Positions 1 to 9,068 of a stretch of DNA of 56,590 nucleotides are shown in pieces. This stretch comes from Clostridia bacterium. GTDB lineage: Bacteria; Bacillota; Clostridia; Lachnospirales; Lachnospiraceae. The position numbers and the translations under genes were made by a program. The stretch lies in contig CAJTAT010000014.1 of the NCBI GenBank assembly GCA_910574475.1, forward strand, positions 1 to 56,590, read 5' to 3'. Numbering within the stretch: position 1 is the stretch's first letter; every line of letters starts with the position of its first letter. The notes beneath the pieces are model-generated. The model searched no databases. It saw only the letters and a list, made by a program, of their open reading frames with translations, and was not told the origin of the DNA.

Positions 1-211
1 TTCTCCAAGATATCTCCAGGGAATAAAAGTGGGCTTTGTCAGAGGTTCGGGAAAAAGTTTATAATTTTCAAAAATTACCTCTTGACAAAAGTCACTTCAT
101 AACGGAGGTCAGTATGATCAGAATGAGAATGAAAGTGCTTTAAGAGAGGCATTATCTGACTGCTCTATCTATAAGTTTGTAGTTGTATCATATGGTGATG
201 TTGATGGTGCT

Positions 212-1444
212 TTGATTAGCGATGCTTTAACTAGGGAAGTTGAAGATAGGCTTGGTTATATGCTGGCTCCTTATACTGGCGGTTCTATTTCAATCCGTGT
301 GATATATGTTCCATTAACCGAGGGACAGTTTACGACTTTGCAAGTTTACTCTGGCTGGGATTCTATATCTGGAAAGAAAATTGATATTGATAGTCTTGAA
401 GGTTCATTTGATGAAAAGTTTATGATGCGTGTTGTAGAAATGGCTTATAAGCTTGGATTTAATAGAGGTGAGGTTCCGGCTGGGGATTCCCAGTGGAACA
501 AATCTGTTAATGTAGAGGTTCCCCAGTGGTACGAATATGGGTCTGATATGACAAAAGGAGATATGCTTTTTGCCATATTATATATGATGGATAAGCATGA
601 CTTTGACATGGTTTCTTGTTCCTATCTTAAGACAAAGGAAGAAAAGCGTCTTTGGTACATAAATAATTTTGGGTGGGATACTGATACCCAGGCTCCCATA
701 GATTTATCAGATTACAGGGATTCAAGTGCAATATATTGTGCTGTTGAGTTCAACTATAATCCAGATAAGGCAGAGTATTTTGAAAGTGAGTTGGATAAAG
801 CTCTTTATCTGGCAGACAAAAATTACAAGTTGGGGACTGGTGAGGAGTTTGGGAGTGATGAGGAAAAGCGTCTTTGGCTTTTGGAGAATTACTCTTATGA
901 CATTTCTTCTGGTGAGGTGATTGATAAGGAGATTGTGGATGCTTTGATTGCATATCAGAAATATATGGATGAAAACTATACAGGTGAGAGAAAATGTATA
1001 CTTTTTTATTTAGATAATAACGATGTTCCAGAGATGGTTGCAACTGGTTCGATTAATGATTATCAGTTATTTAGTTATTATAATGGCAGTGTAGTGGGGT
1101 ACAAGGATGTAATGTCACCTTATTGGATGTATAGTTTTAATTATAATGAGAGAAGTGGCAATTTGCGAGTTGAAGAAGGGGGTGCGGGAAATCACTATAG
1201 ATATGTGTTTTATACCCTTTCAGATGGGAATTTAAACGAAGCTGGTTATTGTGATTATCAGTATGATTGGGATGAGGATAAAACATTTTTGGTAATTAAT
1301 GATACCGAGGTTTCGAAGGAAGAATTTGAAGCTTTTGAAAACCAACTAGGTGATACTGCTAAAGGTGAGAGCTTTGGAGCATATGGTTCTACAGTATATA
1401 GTTCTGTATTATCTGCCTATGATGCCCTCGCAACTGCGGAATAG
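212..1444 (+). CDS. 5'-truncated hypothetical secreted-type protein
   Basis: Open frame of 410 codons from a TTG with no convincing ribosome site. The frame stays open upstream to the stop at 83-85 but has no ATG or GTG there. A good ribosome site (GGAGG, 104-108) leads into an ATG at 114 in another frame, which stops at 138. The true 5' end is therefore probably lost or frameshifted. The C-terminal part (FYLDNNDVPEM, later VINDTEVSKEEFEAFENQL) resembles a domain I recall from secreted or lipoprotein-like clostridial proteins, where a D-x-D-x-D-x-P-E loop precedes beta repeats. Internal repeats of the type NYSYDISSGEVID and NNFGWDTDTQAPID are visible. Function unknown. It is followed by a terminator. 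Confidence 0.55.
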   Translation: MISDALTREVEDRLGYMLAPYTGGSISIRVIYVPLTEGQFTTLQVYSGWDSISGKKIDIDSLEGSFDEKFMMRVVEMAYKLGFNRGEVPAGDSQWNKSVNVEVPQWYEYGSDMTKGDMLFAILYMMDKHDFDMVSCSYLKTKEEKRLWYINNFGWDTDTQAPIDLSDYRDSSAIYCAVEFNYNPDKAEYFESELDKALYLADKNYKLGTGEEFGSDEEKRLWLLENYSYDISSGEVIDKEIVDALIAYQKYMDENYTGERKCILFYLDNNDVPEMVATGSINDYQLFSYYNGSVVGYKDVMSPYWMYSFNYNERSGNLRVEEGGAGNHYRYVFYTLSDGNLNEAGYCDYQYDWDEDKTFLVINDTEVSKEEFEAFENQLGDTAKGESFGAYGSTVYSSVLSAYDALATAE

Positions 1445-1452
1445 CAAATATT

Positions 1453-1477
1453 AGCCTGTGAGTTTTCAGGCTTTTAT
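1453..1477 (+). terminator. Rho-independent terminator
   Basis: Stem AGCCTG/CAGGCT with an 8-base loop followed by TTTTAT, just after the stop of the preceding gene. Confidence 0.7.
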
Positions 1478-1601
1478 ATGTCAGATGATATTTTGACTTT
1501 TACTTCAAATGGTGCATTTAAGTATGGGGATGGGTTTCCCTCAAAGTTACTATGTTGTTGCTGTTCGTGTAATATATTTATAATTGGGGTACTCCCCTCA
1601 C

Positions 1602-1634
1602 GCCATCGGTTGAAATATACCGGTGGCTTTTTTC
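1602..1634 (+). terminator. Second terminator with U-tract
   Basis: Stem GCCATCGGT/ACCGGTGGC (one G-T pair) followed by a run of T. It lies 30 bases after a GGGGTACT copy at 1586. It isolates the truncated gene from the operon downstream. Confidence 0.7.
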
Positions 1635-1700
1635 TTATTGCACTGTACCCAAAATTCTCACTTTCTTTTTGTGCATAACTGACCAACTTTCAAAAATGAC

Positions 1701-1729
1701 TTGAACTATCAAGCGGTGAGAGTTATAAC
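1701..1729 (+). promoter_or_regulatory. Sigma-A-type promoter of the DUF262 operon
   Basis: TTGAAC (1701-1706) and TATAAC (1724-1729) are separated by 17 bases, about 75 bases upstream of the first small gene. It lies directly after the two terminators, as expected for the promoter of the operon starting at 1802. Assigned by motif only. Confidence 0.55.
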
Positions 1730-1801
1730 ACGACAAACCACAAAAGTGTGCATCCCCTATGGCCTGTTGGTGCAGGGGTACTAAGGAAAGGAGGTACTGC
1801 T

Positions 1802-1885
1802 TTGAAAAAGGAAACTCGGCTGATTATTGAGACCCTTGTTATATGGGGACTTCTTCTGTGGTTACAATACTTGCAGTCAAAATAA
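1802..1885 (+). CDS. Small single-pass membrane peptide (27 aa)
   Basis: TTG start with a strong ribosome site (GGAAAGGAGG) about 6 bases upstream. The 27-residue product has a basic N-terminus (LKKETR) and a hydrophobic helix IIETLVIWGLLLWLQYL, so it should insert in the membrane. It lies ahead of and nearly abuts the next gene. A GGGGTACT copy sits at 1775, just before its ribosome site. Function unknown; it could be a leader or regulatory peptide. The ribosome site makes translation credible. Confidence 0.5.
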   Translation: MKKETRLIIETLVIWGLLLWLQYLQSK

Positions 1886-1905
1886 AAGAAAAGGAGAATT
1901 TGAGT

Positions 1906-2400
1906 ATGATGCGTATTATTACCCCAAAGGGAGATTTGAGGAATATCAAGAGAGCAGTAGCAGTTTGTGAGATGCGTAATCAGTTTAATGGGCGCATGGA
2001 TAGGAAGATTGAGATTGCAAATGATTTGAGCTACAACCCGACAGGTGTGTGCTTGGAGTTTGCTGTGAGAGACACTGTTTTTACAACATATAACAAGGAG
2101 TTATTTGTTGGAAATCTTAAGACGGAGAAAGTACAGGAGATCCTGCGTAAGTTAGTGAAGGAGGGGTACTTTGATTTCAGTGAGCTGGAATATCAGAAGG
2201 CGGATCTATATAAAGAGACTGTTTTTGATGAAGGCAAGTCTAAGCCCTATACCTCAGACTATGTGGCGGAGCCTTATCCTTCATTGCTGTGCATGGGATC
2301 GTTTGGCTTTGATACAATGCACCCCATTGTAAGAGCACATAATGCAGATACATGGGAAGAGGATGGATTTGAAGGGGAGGGGCACAATGACGAGGAATAG
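1906..2400 (+). CDS. Hypothetical protein (164 aa)
   Basis: I place the start at ATG 1906 (AAGGAG 10 bases upstream); the frame extends to 1843 but without a ribosome site. No family recognised. The product is soluble, with a beta-rich middle (VRDTVFTTYNKELFVGNLKT) and an acidic tail. Its 3' end overlaps the start of the DUF262 gene by 14 bases, implying translational coupling. A GGGGTACT copy at 2163 encodes Gly-Tyr of the segment VKEGYFDF. Confidence 0.7.
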   Translation: MMRIITPKGDLRNIKRAVAVCEMRNQFNGRMDRKIEIANDLSYNPTGVCLEFAVRDTVFTTYNKELFVGNLKTEKVQEILRKLVKEGYFDFSELEYQKADLYKETVFDEGKSKPYTSDYVAEPYPSLLCMGSFGFDTMHPIVRAHNADTWEEDGFEGEGHNDEE

Positions 2401-3643
2401 TACTCCTTTGGCGGTTAATAAGTTGAAAAAGTGGTGGGATTCCGAGGAAAAGATCTTGAAATGCGATCTGCCCTTTCAGCGACATTCTGGGGTATGGAAT
2501 CCTATCACTAAAAGTAGTTTGATAAGAAGTTTACTGGCGGACAGTTATGTACCGCCAGTAGTCTTTTTAAAGGACAAGGTGGGAACTGACGATAAGGGAA
2601 AGGATACCTATACCTACAATATCCTTGATGGCCAGCAGAGGCTTACGAATATCTTTTCATTTGTGAATGATGAGTGGGCTTTGCATGCTGAGACGCCGGA
2701 AGTCAAGTATGATGGCTTTGACTATGATATAGCAGGTAAAAAATTCTCAGAACTTGAGGATGAGCTTAAAAATCTTATTCTTCAGTTTAAGTTCTCCGTG
2801 CAGTTTTTAGAAGATTATACGATGCAGGAAGCAGAGGATCTGTTCTTCAATATCAATTCAGGCGTAGCTTTATCGGCAGTTCAGAAGTCCAAAGCTAAGA
2901 TGGGTACAGATATGATAGTGTACCTTAGTGATCTGCTCAGGGGTACTTTTTTCGCCCAGACTGTCCATATTACCGAGGCTCAGTCAAAGCGTGAGGAGGA
3001 TCTGCTTATGCTTATCCAATCGGTGATTTTGCTGGATAATAGGTTTGATGGCATCGAGTACAAGAGCATAGCCGCAGCCTTTTGCCAGAAGTATGCCGCC
3101 GACCTGCGAGATAACTATGGTGATGAGCATAGAAATATTTTGTCGGATACTATTGGATATCTTGACAAAGCTTTTTCTTCTAAGAATAAGTTTTTGCGGA
3201 AGAATAATGTGCCTATCGTGGTGGTTATTGCAAGAGTGGCTTATGAGCAGGGGATTAAGCCGGAGGAGTTTAAGTTATTTATCAATGAGTTTTCTAACCA
3301 GGTATTCCCGTCTTATGATAACGCCAGCGGCAGTGGCAATATTAAGGTGAAGCTGGTGCAGATGAGACTGAGAGTGATGTTCTTGGCGTTTTGCAAACAT
3401 TTTAGCTTAGATGCCGGCAAGATTTGGGGGCCATTTGCAAGTGGTATTGATTTGTATGAAGGGCTTTTGCCAGAGGATGGTCTTTTGCCAGATACATTGG
3501 ACGCAGAAGATAGCGTAGGGGGTACTACCGAAGAAGAGGGTGAAAACACGGAGGTACCTGAGGAACCTGCAAGTCCCGATGGTATTACAGAGGATGGAGC
3601 TGAAATTCCGACAAATGAGGGCGAGGCTAATGTCAAAAATTAA
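2387..3643 (+). CDS. DUF262 (ParB/GmrS-like) protein
   Basis: 418 aa from ATG 2387, preceded by GGGGAGGGG; the longer frame from 2342 lacks a ribosome site. The DUF262 signature is clear: LPFQR at residues 28-32, then DGQQRLTNIF at 81-90, and a later helical segment EDLFFNINSG. DUF262 domains have a ParB-like nucleotide-binding fold and form the N-terminal half of GmrSD type IV restriction enzymes, usually with a DUF1524 or HNH nuclease C-terminus. No nuclease motif is visible here: the C-terminus is an acidic, low-complexity tail rich in E, P and G. A stand-alone role, perhaps with a partner nuclease or in element maintenance, is open. It overlaps the next gene by 14 bases. Confidence 0.85.
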   Translation: MTRNSTPLAVNKLKKWWDSEEKILKCDLPFQRHSGVWNPITKSSLIRSLLADSYVPPVVFLKDKVGTDDKGKDTYTYNILDGQQRLTNIFSFVNDEWALHAETPEVKYDGFDYDIAGKKFSELEDELKNLILQFKFSVQFLEDYTMQEAEDLFFNINSGVALSAVQKSKAKMGTDMIVYLSDLLRGTFFAQTVHITEAQSKREEDLLMLIQSVILLDNRFDGIEYKSIAAAFCQKYAADLRDNYGDEHRNILSDTIGYLDKAFSSKNKFLRKNNVPIVVVIARVAYEQGIKPEEFKLFINEFSNQVFPSYDNASGSGNIKVKLVQMRLRVMFLAFCKHFSLDAGKIWGPFASGIDLYEGLLPEDGLLPDTLDAEDSVGGTTEEEGENTEVPEEPASPDGITEDGAEIPTNEGEANVKN

Positions 3644-4064
3644 TAAGGTATTTTTTCTTCGCACTAATAGGGAGCAGTATTTTCCTTACCAGGGGTATTT
3701 GGGTGAACTTGAGAATACGCTGGCGGCTGAGCAGTTATATGTGAATTATGGCGAGCCTGGAGGCAAAATTGAGACGGTGGATCTTTCTGAGAACTTGGTT
3801 CTTATATGTAATCGGGAGGGCAGACAGCTGGGGTACCCACCTAACAGGGTTTTGATCGATGAAGATGGTGTGATCCATGACATATTCTTTGGTAATGCTT
3901 TGGTTGTAAAGTATGAGGGCAATGAGTTTGTAAGTATTACGCCAGAGGATATAGCCCTTATCGAGAGGTGTCTGCCGCCTGTGAAGGTATTAAGTCAGGT
4001 GCCTGTTAAGGAATTGCCAGAGTACAAGGAGGAGAATGGATGTCAAAGTTTATCGACAAGATGA
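3630..4064 (+). CDS. DUF3846-type protein
   Basis: 144 aa from ATG 3630, inside the end of the DUF262 gene. The segment LGELENTLAAEQLYVNYG, followed by lines of the type LVLICNREGRQLGYPPNRVL and DIFFGNALVV, matches the DUF3846 pattern I know from phages and conjugative elements (ENTL..Q..V, N-R-x-L, then I-x-G). The function of the family is not established. The longer frame from 3540 is a shadow in the DUF262 tail. GGGGTATT at 3692 and GGGGTACC at 3830 lie in different frames of this gene. The 3' end overlaps the next gene by 25 bases. Confidence 0.7.
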   Translation: MSKINKVFFLRTNREQYFPYQGYLGELENTLAAEQLYVNYGEPGGKIETVDLSENLVLICNREGRQLGYPPNRVLIDEDGVIHDIFFGNALVVKYEGNEFVSITPEDIALIERCLPPVKVLSQVPVKELPEYKEENGCQSLSTR

Positions 4065-5125
4065 ATCTTCCTCAGTATAAGTATTTCAACGATATACTAT
4101 GCCAAGACGAAGAAAGAAAAAAGTTAGTTGCTGACTGTATAACTGCGAGTGAGTTGATTGAACATGGGAATAAGCGGGAGTACCAAGAAGGATTGGTACT
4201 CCTCATTCGATCAAAAGCTAGATTGCCTGACTTTATTTATGTTTTGGAGGAAGATCAAAAAAGATGTAGAGCAGAGCTTTCTGTGAAGAATATTAAAACG
4301 CTTGTTAAAAGAGTAGAGAAATATGCAGGTATTTTACTATTACTTCACTTCTACCAGGGATACTCCATAACAAGAAGGTTGTATCTTGAGGATGAGATTG
4401 AAAAAAATTTACCGGAGGGCCAGCTTAAAAGGTTATATAGCTATGATGATGTAAAAGATAAGTATTACAAAGAGATACTAAGTGTTCCTAAGCTGGTTCT
4501 TATTAATGGGGAGTTGCATCAGAATTACCTTATGCATGAGTTTACTGAAAAAGAATTAAAAATGCTGGATGAGTTGATATCGGTGGATGTGCATTTCCTT
4601 GTAGTTATTCAAAGTGAGAATCAGAAGGATGTAGCATACATAGTTGGGAAAGAACATGGAGATCTTTTGATAAGGTATTTGAAAAGGCATGAGTCTTTAA
4701 AAAAGGAGGTTAGTATTTCCTCTTTGGATGGGAGAAATGATCTGAAGGCTATGTTGCTCAGCCTGCTGGATTACTTAGAAGAGGTGAAAAAAGCCAAGGA
4801 TGAGAGGCGTAAGAATACAAGACGTGCAGAGGGCACTTCAAGTGATACAAGCCATTATCCGAGGTATGTTGACAAGAATAGCATAAAAATCTACGACATG
4901 AGGGGTACTGCTGAGCTAGATGCTTTTCGTTTTAACAAAAAGCGAGGTCGTCTAGGTATATCCAGAAGACACGGTTATGAGATGGTTCCCCATACCCGCA
5001 AGGGACACGAACGACGGTATAAAGATGGCAAGATTGTATATGTACGCTCGACGATTATCCACAAAGAAAGATTTGAAGGCATCCAGTCAGCACATCGCAT
5101 AAACGAGAAGGAGGAAAAAGAGTGA
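4040..5125 (+). CDS. Hypothetical protein with basic RR-GH-RRYKDGK tail
   Basis: 361 aa, ATG 4040 with GGAGG 8 bases upstream inside the preceding gene. The N-terminal two thirds is helical and lysine/glutamate-rich with no family I can name. The C-terminus (residues about 300-345) is strongly basic, with SRRHGYEMVPHTRKGHERRY followed by KDGKIVYVR. I recall similar H-x-R-x-G-H-x-R-x-Y-K-x-G-K tails on proteins of phages and conjugative elements of Clostridia. A nucleic-acid contact is plausible but unproven. It overlaps the next gene by 4 bases (GTGA). Confidence 0.65.
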   Translation: MSKFIDKMNLPQYKYFNDILCQDEERKKLVADCITASELIEHGNKREYQEGLVLLIRSKARLPDFIYVLEEDQKRCRAELSVKNIKTLVKRVEKYAGILLLLHFYQGYSITRRLYLEDEIEKNLPEGQLKRLYSYDDVKDKYYKEILSVPKLVLINGELHQNYLMHEFTEKELKMLDELISVDVHFLVVIQSENQKDVAYIVGKEHGDLLIRYLKRHESLKKEVSISSLDGRNDLKAMLLSLLDYLEEVKKAKDERRKNTRRAEGTSSDTSHYPRYVDKNSIKIYDMRGTAELDAFRFNKKRGRLGISRRHGYEMVPHTRKGHERRYKDGKIVYVRSTIIHKERFEGIQSAHRINEKEEKE

Positions 5126-5352
5126 GTATACCTATTGATAAAAAAGAGTATTATCGCATGAGATATTCCAGGGGTACTATCATAGAGCTATTGGAGCCTA
5201 TAAATGATCCTTATACACCAAAGCCCGTAGGAGCTAAATTTAAAGTTGACTTTGTAGATGACGCTTTACAGCTCCAGGGGCATTGGCTACCGCCGGAGAG
5301 TGGGACTTTGGCCGTAGCTATTGAAAAAGATAAATTCAAAATTATTAGATAA
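5122..5352 (+). CDS. DUF4314 domain protein
   Basis: 76 aa, GTG start in a GTGA overlap with the previous stop; AAGGAGG lies upstream. The product fits DUF4314: G-T-x-I-E-L-x-E-P-I-x-D-P-Y, then P-x-G-A-x-F-K-V-x-x-V-D-D, then W-x-P-P-E-S-G-T-L, ending at D-K-F-K. DUF4314 is a small SH3-like beta-barrel domain common on ICEs and plasmids; its role is unknown. Last gene of this operon. GGGGTACT at 5171 encodes Arg-Gly-Thr. Confidence 0.75.
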   Translation: MSIPIDKKEYYRMRYSRGTIIELLEPINDPYTPKPVGAKFKVDFVDDALQLQGHWLPPESGTLAVAIEKDKFKIIR

Positions 5353-5930
5353 TCAAGGGAGGCTGTCATTAAGTTGGCAGTCTTTTCTTTTGTCTGGGGT
5401 ACTTTTAGCTTTTCTGTAAAGGTCGATAAACGTATGGAAATGTCGTATTTTTCCGGCTTTTTTGGGACGCCCTTGACATCGCTCCATTTAGCCGTTTTAG
5501 GGGCGGATTGGGATAACTCCCCGATTCGCCCCGTAAAATCGAATTTAGGGGCAACACGGGCGTACGTGGGCTAACTACCGTCTGGGGTACTGGTTGCCGT
5601 TTCCGGCTCAGGTCAAACCGCCTAGTATTTGCTAAAAATACGACATTTCCAACATTTTTTACGACTTCCGTATTAAATAAAAAGAGGGCTGTTGTATAAG
5701 GACTGGAGCTATATAGGATCAGAGATTTATATAAAGTATAAGTTGTTTTTTGATACACTTTTCGATGATCAGAGGGTAATTAGGACTGATAAATACTAGA
5801 TAGAGACAAGTGTATGAGAGAAGAGTATCTATAGGATATTCAGTCCTTATCCTCTACTTGAGATGATTATATAGTTCACAGTGAAGTAGTTTGTATGGTG
5901 AGATGATTGTTTTATAGAGTTCGCCATGAG
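5353..5930 (+). ncRNA. Structured intergenic element with nested inverted repeats
   Basis: No gene is supportable here. A perfect 16-bp inverted repeat, GAAATGTCGTATTTTT (5437-5452) and AAAAATACGACATTTC (5634-5649), encloses about 180 bases. Inside it, CGTTTTAGGGGCGGATTGGG (5493-5512) faces CCCCGATTCGCCCCGTAAAA (5518-5537); the arms pair almost fully if G-U wobbles are allowed, which suggests RNA. GGCAAC (5550-5555) and GTTGCC (5593-5598) form a third stem. Further right, AGGACTGA (about 5782) faces TCAGTCCT (about 5838), and GATACACTT (5752) faces AAGTGTAT (about 5808). Candidates are a structured RNA, a replication or transfer origin, or a recombination site. A related piece is at 37269-37503. 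Confidence 0.5.
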
Positions 5931-8215
5931 GAGCCAATCTCACCAGTTTAGATATCTCTGGCGATCAGGGCAATAAGGCCAGTAGCTAGTGTCCTTGTAA
6001 TTATAGCTTGGTGGCGAAGTGAGCCAGTTATCCCCGCCATTCTGCCGATAGCTGATGATCAGGCAATAAGGCTAGTAGCTGGTTATAGCTTGGTACTGAT
6101 AGTTGATGGCGATATCAGCCAGTGACCCAAGTCTACAGATGGCAGTCAAGCCTTTGTGCCGGAGCAGTTAATGCCAATGAGCCAGTGGTTGCTGTCCTTG
6201 GGAGTGATAGCCACCTAGTAGTCATCCACTGTAAGTGTGCCAGGTATTCGCCAAGAACGCTATAAGGCAAGAATAAAGTTACAGATTGCACTTGGTATTG
6301 TTGCAGTTACCTATGGCTTTTGCTTTTTGGGGTACTAAGTGGCTTTTGGGGTACTAAGTTTCCTTGATAAAGGTTTATTTTTCTAATTTAAATCGGCAGA
6401 TAGCAATTAAGCCATTGTGCCGGAGGACAGCTAAGGCAAATAAGGCCAGTATTGTATACCAAGAGTTACAGATTGCATTTGTGAGGATGTAGTTATATAG
6501 GTGAGTGCTTTTTGGGGTACTGAGGTTAGAGCCAAAAGCCGATAAAGATATTTTAAATTTACAGGCAGTTACCAAGCCTTTGTGCGCCGGAGGACAGTCA
6601 AGGCCAGTGAGCCAGTATTATACATCTAAAGCTAAAGATTGTATTCGTAAGGATAGTTATCATTGGTCTTGGCTTTCTGGGGTACTAGATTCCCCTGGGG
6701 TACTACAAAGTGGCCAGTAACCCAATAGGAATTTGAAAGAAATCTACAGATGAGTACAAAGGCCATTGCGCCGGAGGACAGCTAAGTGGATGCTTGGTAG
6801 CGAAGTGAGCCAGATGGCAAAGATTTCTGGGGTATCGTAAGCTCTGGGGGTAAATGCCTTAGATAGCTCCAAAAGTATTATTTATGTTTAATAAATCTAC
6901 AGATAACTACCAAGCTCTTGTGCCGGAAGACAGCTAAGTTGACCAGTTAATCAAGGGTTTGCTGGGGTATTGAGGAGCCTGCCAATCTGCCGAGTTACAG
7001 ATTGCACTTGGTAAGGATGAAGTTATCGAGGCTCTTAGGTTTGCTGGGGTACTATCAAACGGCCAGCAACCCAATAGGTATTTGAAAGAAATCTACAGAT
7101 AGCAACCAAGCCTTTGTGTGCCGGAGGAGCAGTTAAGGCAATAAGGCTGATAGAGGTATCTTAAATCTATAGATTGTATTTATGGTATTGAGGTATCGCA
7201 GTTCGTTGGCTTTTGGGATATTGTCAGTCCTTGGGGTAAAGGTTTTATATACCCTCATTCAAATCTACAGATGAATGTGAGGTCTTTTCTCTGGAAGAGC
7301 CAGTTAAGATATTTTTGATAGTGATGTAGGCATGTCGATTAGAGGTCTTTGGGTACTTAGGAGCCTGCCAATCTGCCGACCATAGTGAGCTAAAGTTACA
7401 GATGAGGTTGTAGTTTATGGCTAGGTTTTTTTGGGGTATCACCATCTTCTGGGGTAAAGGTTTTATATATCTTCAACAAATCTACAGATTGTATTTGGTA
7501 ATGTCGATGTATTGTCGTCAGGGGTTTCTGGGGTACTTTATCTTCGTCTAATCTGCGAATCATGGGTGAGCTAAAGTTACAGGCAAGGACAAATAATCAT
7601 GTAGAGGATTCTGGTGCGAGTGATTTGGAGCTACAAGCCCCAGGACAGCTTGAGGTACTGGAGATGTGGCCATTCTGCCGACCAGAAGAGGATTTGGCCT
7701 ATCTGCCGAGTTGCAGATGGTATTGGCGGAGCAGGTGCTTGGGGTATTATGAGGCTTTGTCGTATTGCAGAGCATGAGCATTTAATTCTACAGATGAGGA
7801 CAGGAGAAGTTGTAGAGGATTTTGACACGAGTGATCTAACGGTATAAGCCCCAGGACAATAAAAGATAGTTAAGGCAAATCTGCCAGATAAAGGTAAGGC
7901 TTTGGGGTATTAAGGAACTTGCCAGTCTGCCAGCTATAGTGAGCTAAAGTTACAGAGGTTTTTGTATGAGAGCTAAGTCATTGCTAAGGGGTAAAACTGG
8001 GGTACTTCTTCAGCTTTCCATATAAATCAAAGGGATACTGCACTGTCTCTAAGGAGGTGAGGTTTAGTAGGCGAGGTTGTGCTGGGGTATCCTAAGCCCC
8101 GGCCAATCTGCCAATAATAGGTGGAAAAATCTACAGATAACGATAAAAAGTTTTGTAGATGATTCTGGTGCGAGGGATCTGGGGCTACAAGCCCCAGGAC
8201 ATCTAAAGTAGCAAA
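5931..8215 (+). repeat. 2.3-kb non-coding degenerate repeat array
   Basis: No convincing gene; short ORFs at 7560-7850 lack conservation and ribosome sites. Recurrent words are visible. ATCTACAGAT or a close variant starts at 6131, 6742, 6895, 7091, 7263, 7480, 7786 and 8129. GCCGGAGGACAG or a variant is at 6159, 6419, 6586, 6770, 6922 and 7120. A second type, CAAGCCCCAGGACA, is at about 7636, 7847 and 8184. Blocks reading GCCAATCTGCCGA, then GAGCTAAAGTTACAG, occur near 6973, 7366, 7560 and 7925. Between them GGGGTA occurs about 18 times. Spacing is irregular (about 150-340 bases), so this is not CRISPR. It may be a large repetitive structured RNA, an iteron-like origin or a centromere-like site. 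Confidence 0.6.
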
Positions 8216-8269
8216 ATCAAGCTGGGTACCCCATTAGTTGGCATTAAGCAGTAGAAAGAAGGTAAAAAG

Positions 8270-8743
8270 GTGAGTGATGTAGAGGAATTTATAAAAAAGG
8301 CCACGCCAATATATCAAGGTATGGCCAATGAGCAGAGAGACAAAAGGTGCATGGAGCTGTATCTTAAAGCCTTAGATGAGGTAAAGAGCTGGCTCTCATG
8401 GGTGATTCATAGGAATATGGAAGTGAATTACTATATGAGTGTTTATGTAAAATTGAATCTGCCTTTAGGGGGTATTTACCTTAAGGTGGGCCACAGAGAA
8501 GATGACCATAGTTATCTTCACAGTCCCATTGGAGACATGGATTATGTAACGTATCTGGCCATAGTTCGTGAGTCGGATAACCCAGTTATATTGCTGTATA
8601 AGTACTTAAGTAGCCAGGTATCAAAGTTACAGGAGAAGCCAGTACAGGATGTGCTAGGGTTACAGGGGTACTTAGAGGCTCTTTCAGAGGTACCCAAGTT
8701 TTTTCATTTAAAGGCAGGTGATTCAAACCAGAGGCTGACTTGA
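8270..8743 (+). CDS. Hypothetical protein, paralogue of the 14276-14806 product
   Basis: 157 aa from GTG 8270 with AGAAGG upstream, directly after the non-coding array. It shares with the protein at 14276-14806 the line SPIGxxDYxTYxxIV, then NPVxxLYxxL and V/IQDVLGL. This is a two-member family of the element. It is soluble with no recognised domain. The first part is helical (ELYLKALDEVKSWLSW); the middle is beta-like. Two GGGGTAY copies (8469 and 8665) lie inside. Function unknown. Confidence 0.65.
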   Translation: MSDVEEFIKKATPIYQGMANEQRDKRCMELYLKALDEVKSWLSWVIHRNMEVNYYMSVYVKLNLPLGGIYLKVGHREDDHSYLHSPIGDMDYVTYLAIVRESDNPVILLYKYLSSQVSKLQEKPVQDVLGLQGYLEALSEVPKFFHLKAGDSNQRLT

Positions 8744-8803
8744 CAATCTTCGAATAAGAGTTAAGATGGACACCACTAAATATTAGAGAGGATGGTGTTC
8801 CAT

Positions 8804-9067
8804 ATGAAACTAAGCAGTATCATTGAGAAGTACCCAAACAGGTATGTAATTCTCGCCCCAGTGCTGTATGATGCCTTATCCAAAAGGCCATTGGCCTTTA
8901 AGGTATTGGAAGACTGCATTTTGCCAGATGATAGCGTAAAAGCAAAGGAGTATTACGAGGGCGAAGGTGTGTCTGGGGTATTTATCTTCCCCACCTTTGA
9001 GGGGGATATTCCATTTGAGCCAGAGGATGCGGCAAGAATGTTTCAAGTATTGATGGGGGGTATTTGA
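8804..9067 (+). CDS. Small hypothetical protein (87 aa)
   Basis: I choose ATG 8804 because GAGAGG lies upstream; ATG 8792 is also in frame. The ribosome site sits between the arms of an inverted repeat (GGACACCA 8768-8775, TGGTGTTCC 8793-8801), so folding of the message could limit initiation. The product has no recognised domain. Its end reads MGGI-stop, where GGGGTATT at 9057 overlaps the stop codon and also supplies G-rich bases ahead of the next start. Confidence 0.6.
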   Translation: MKLSSIIEKYPNRYVILAPVLYDALSKRPLAFKVLEDCILPDDSVKAKEYYEGEGVSGVFIFPTFEGDIPFEPEDAARMFQVLMGGI

Positions 9068-9068
9068 G

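Noticed and set aside
1478..1678. 66-codon ORF after the first terminator
   Set aside because: It spans the second terminator, lacks a ribosome site and is matched by an equally long minus-strand frame.
5374..5574. 66-codon ORF
   Set aside because: It runs through the nested inverted repeats; composition follows the stems rather than codons.
7562..7847. Overlapping ORFs of 65-77 codons
   Set aside because: They lie inside the repeat array on both strands, have no ribosome sites, and their peptides only reflect array words.
5931..8215. CRISPR or TIGR-like guide array
   Set aside because: Repeats are degenerate and spaced irregularly (about 150-340 bases) with no uniform spacers, and no Cas, Tas or other effector gene is nearby.
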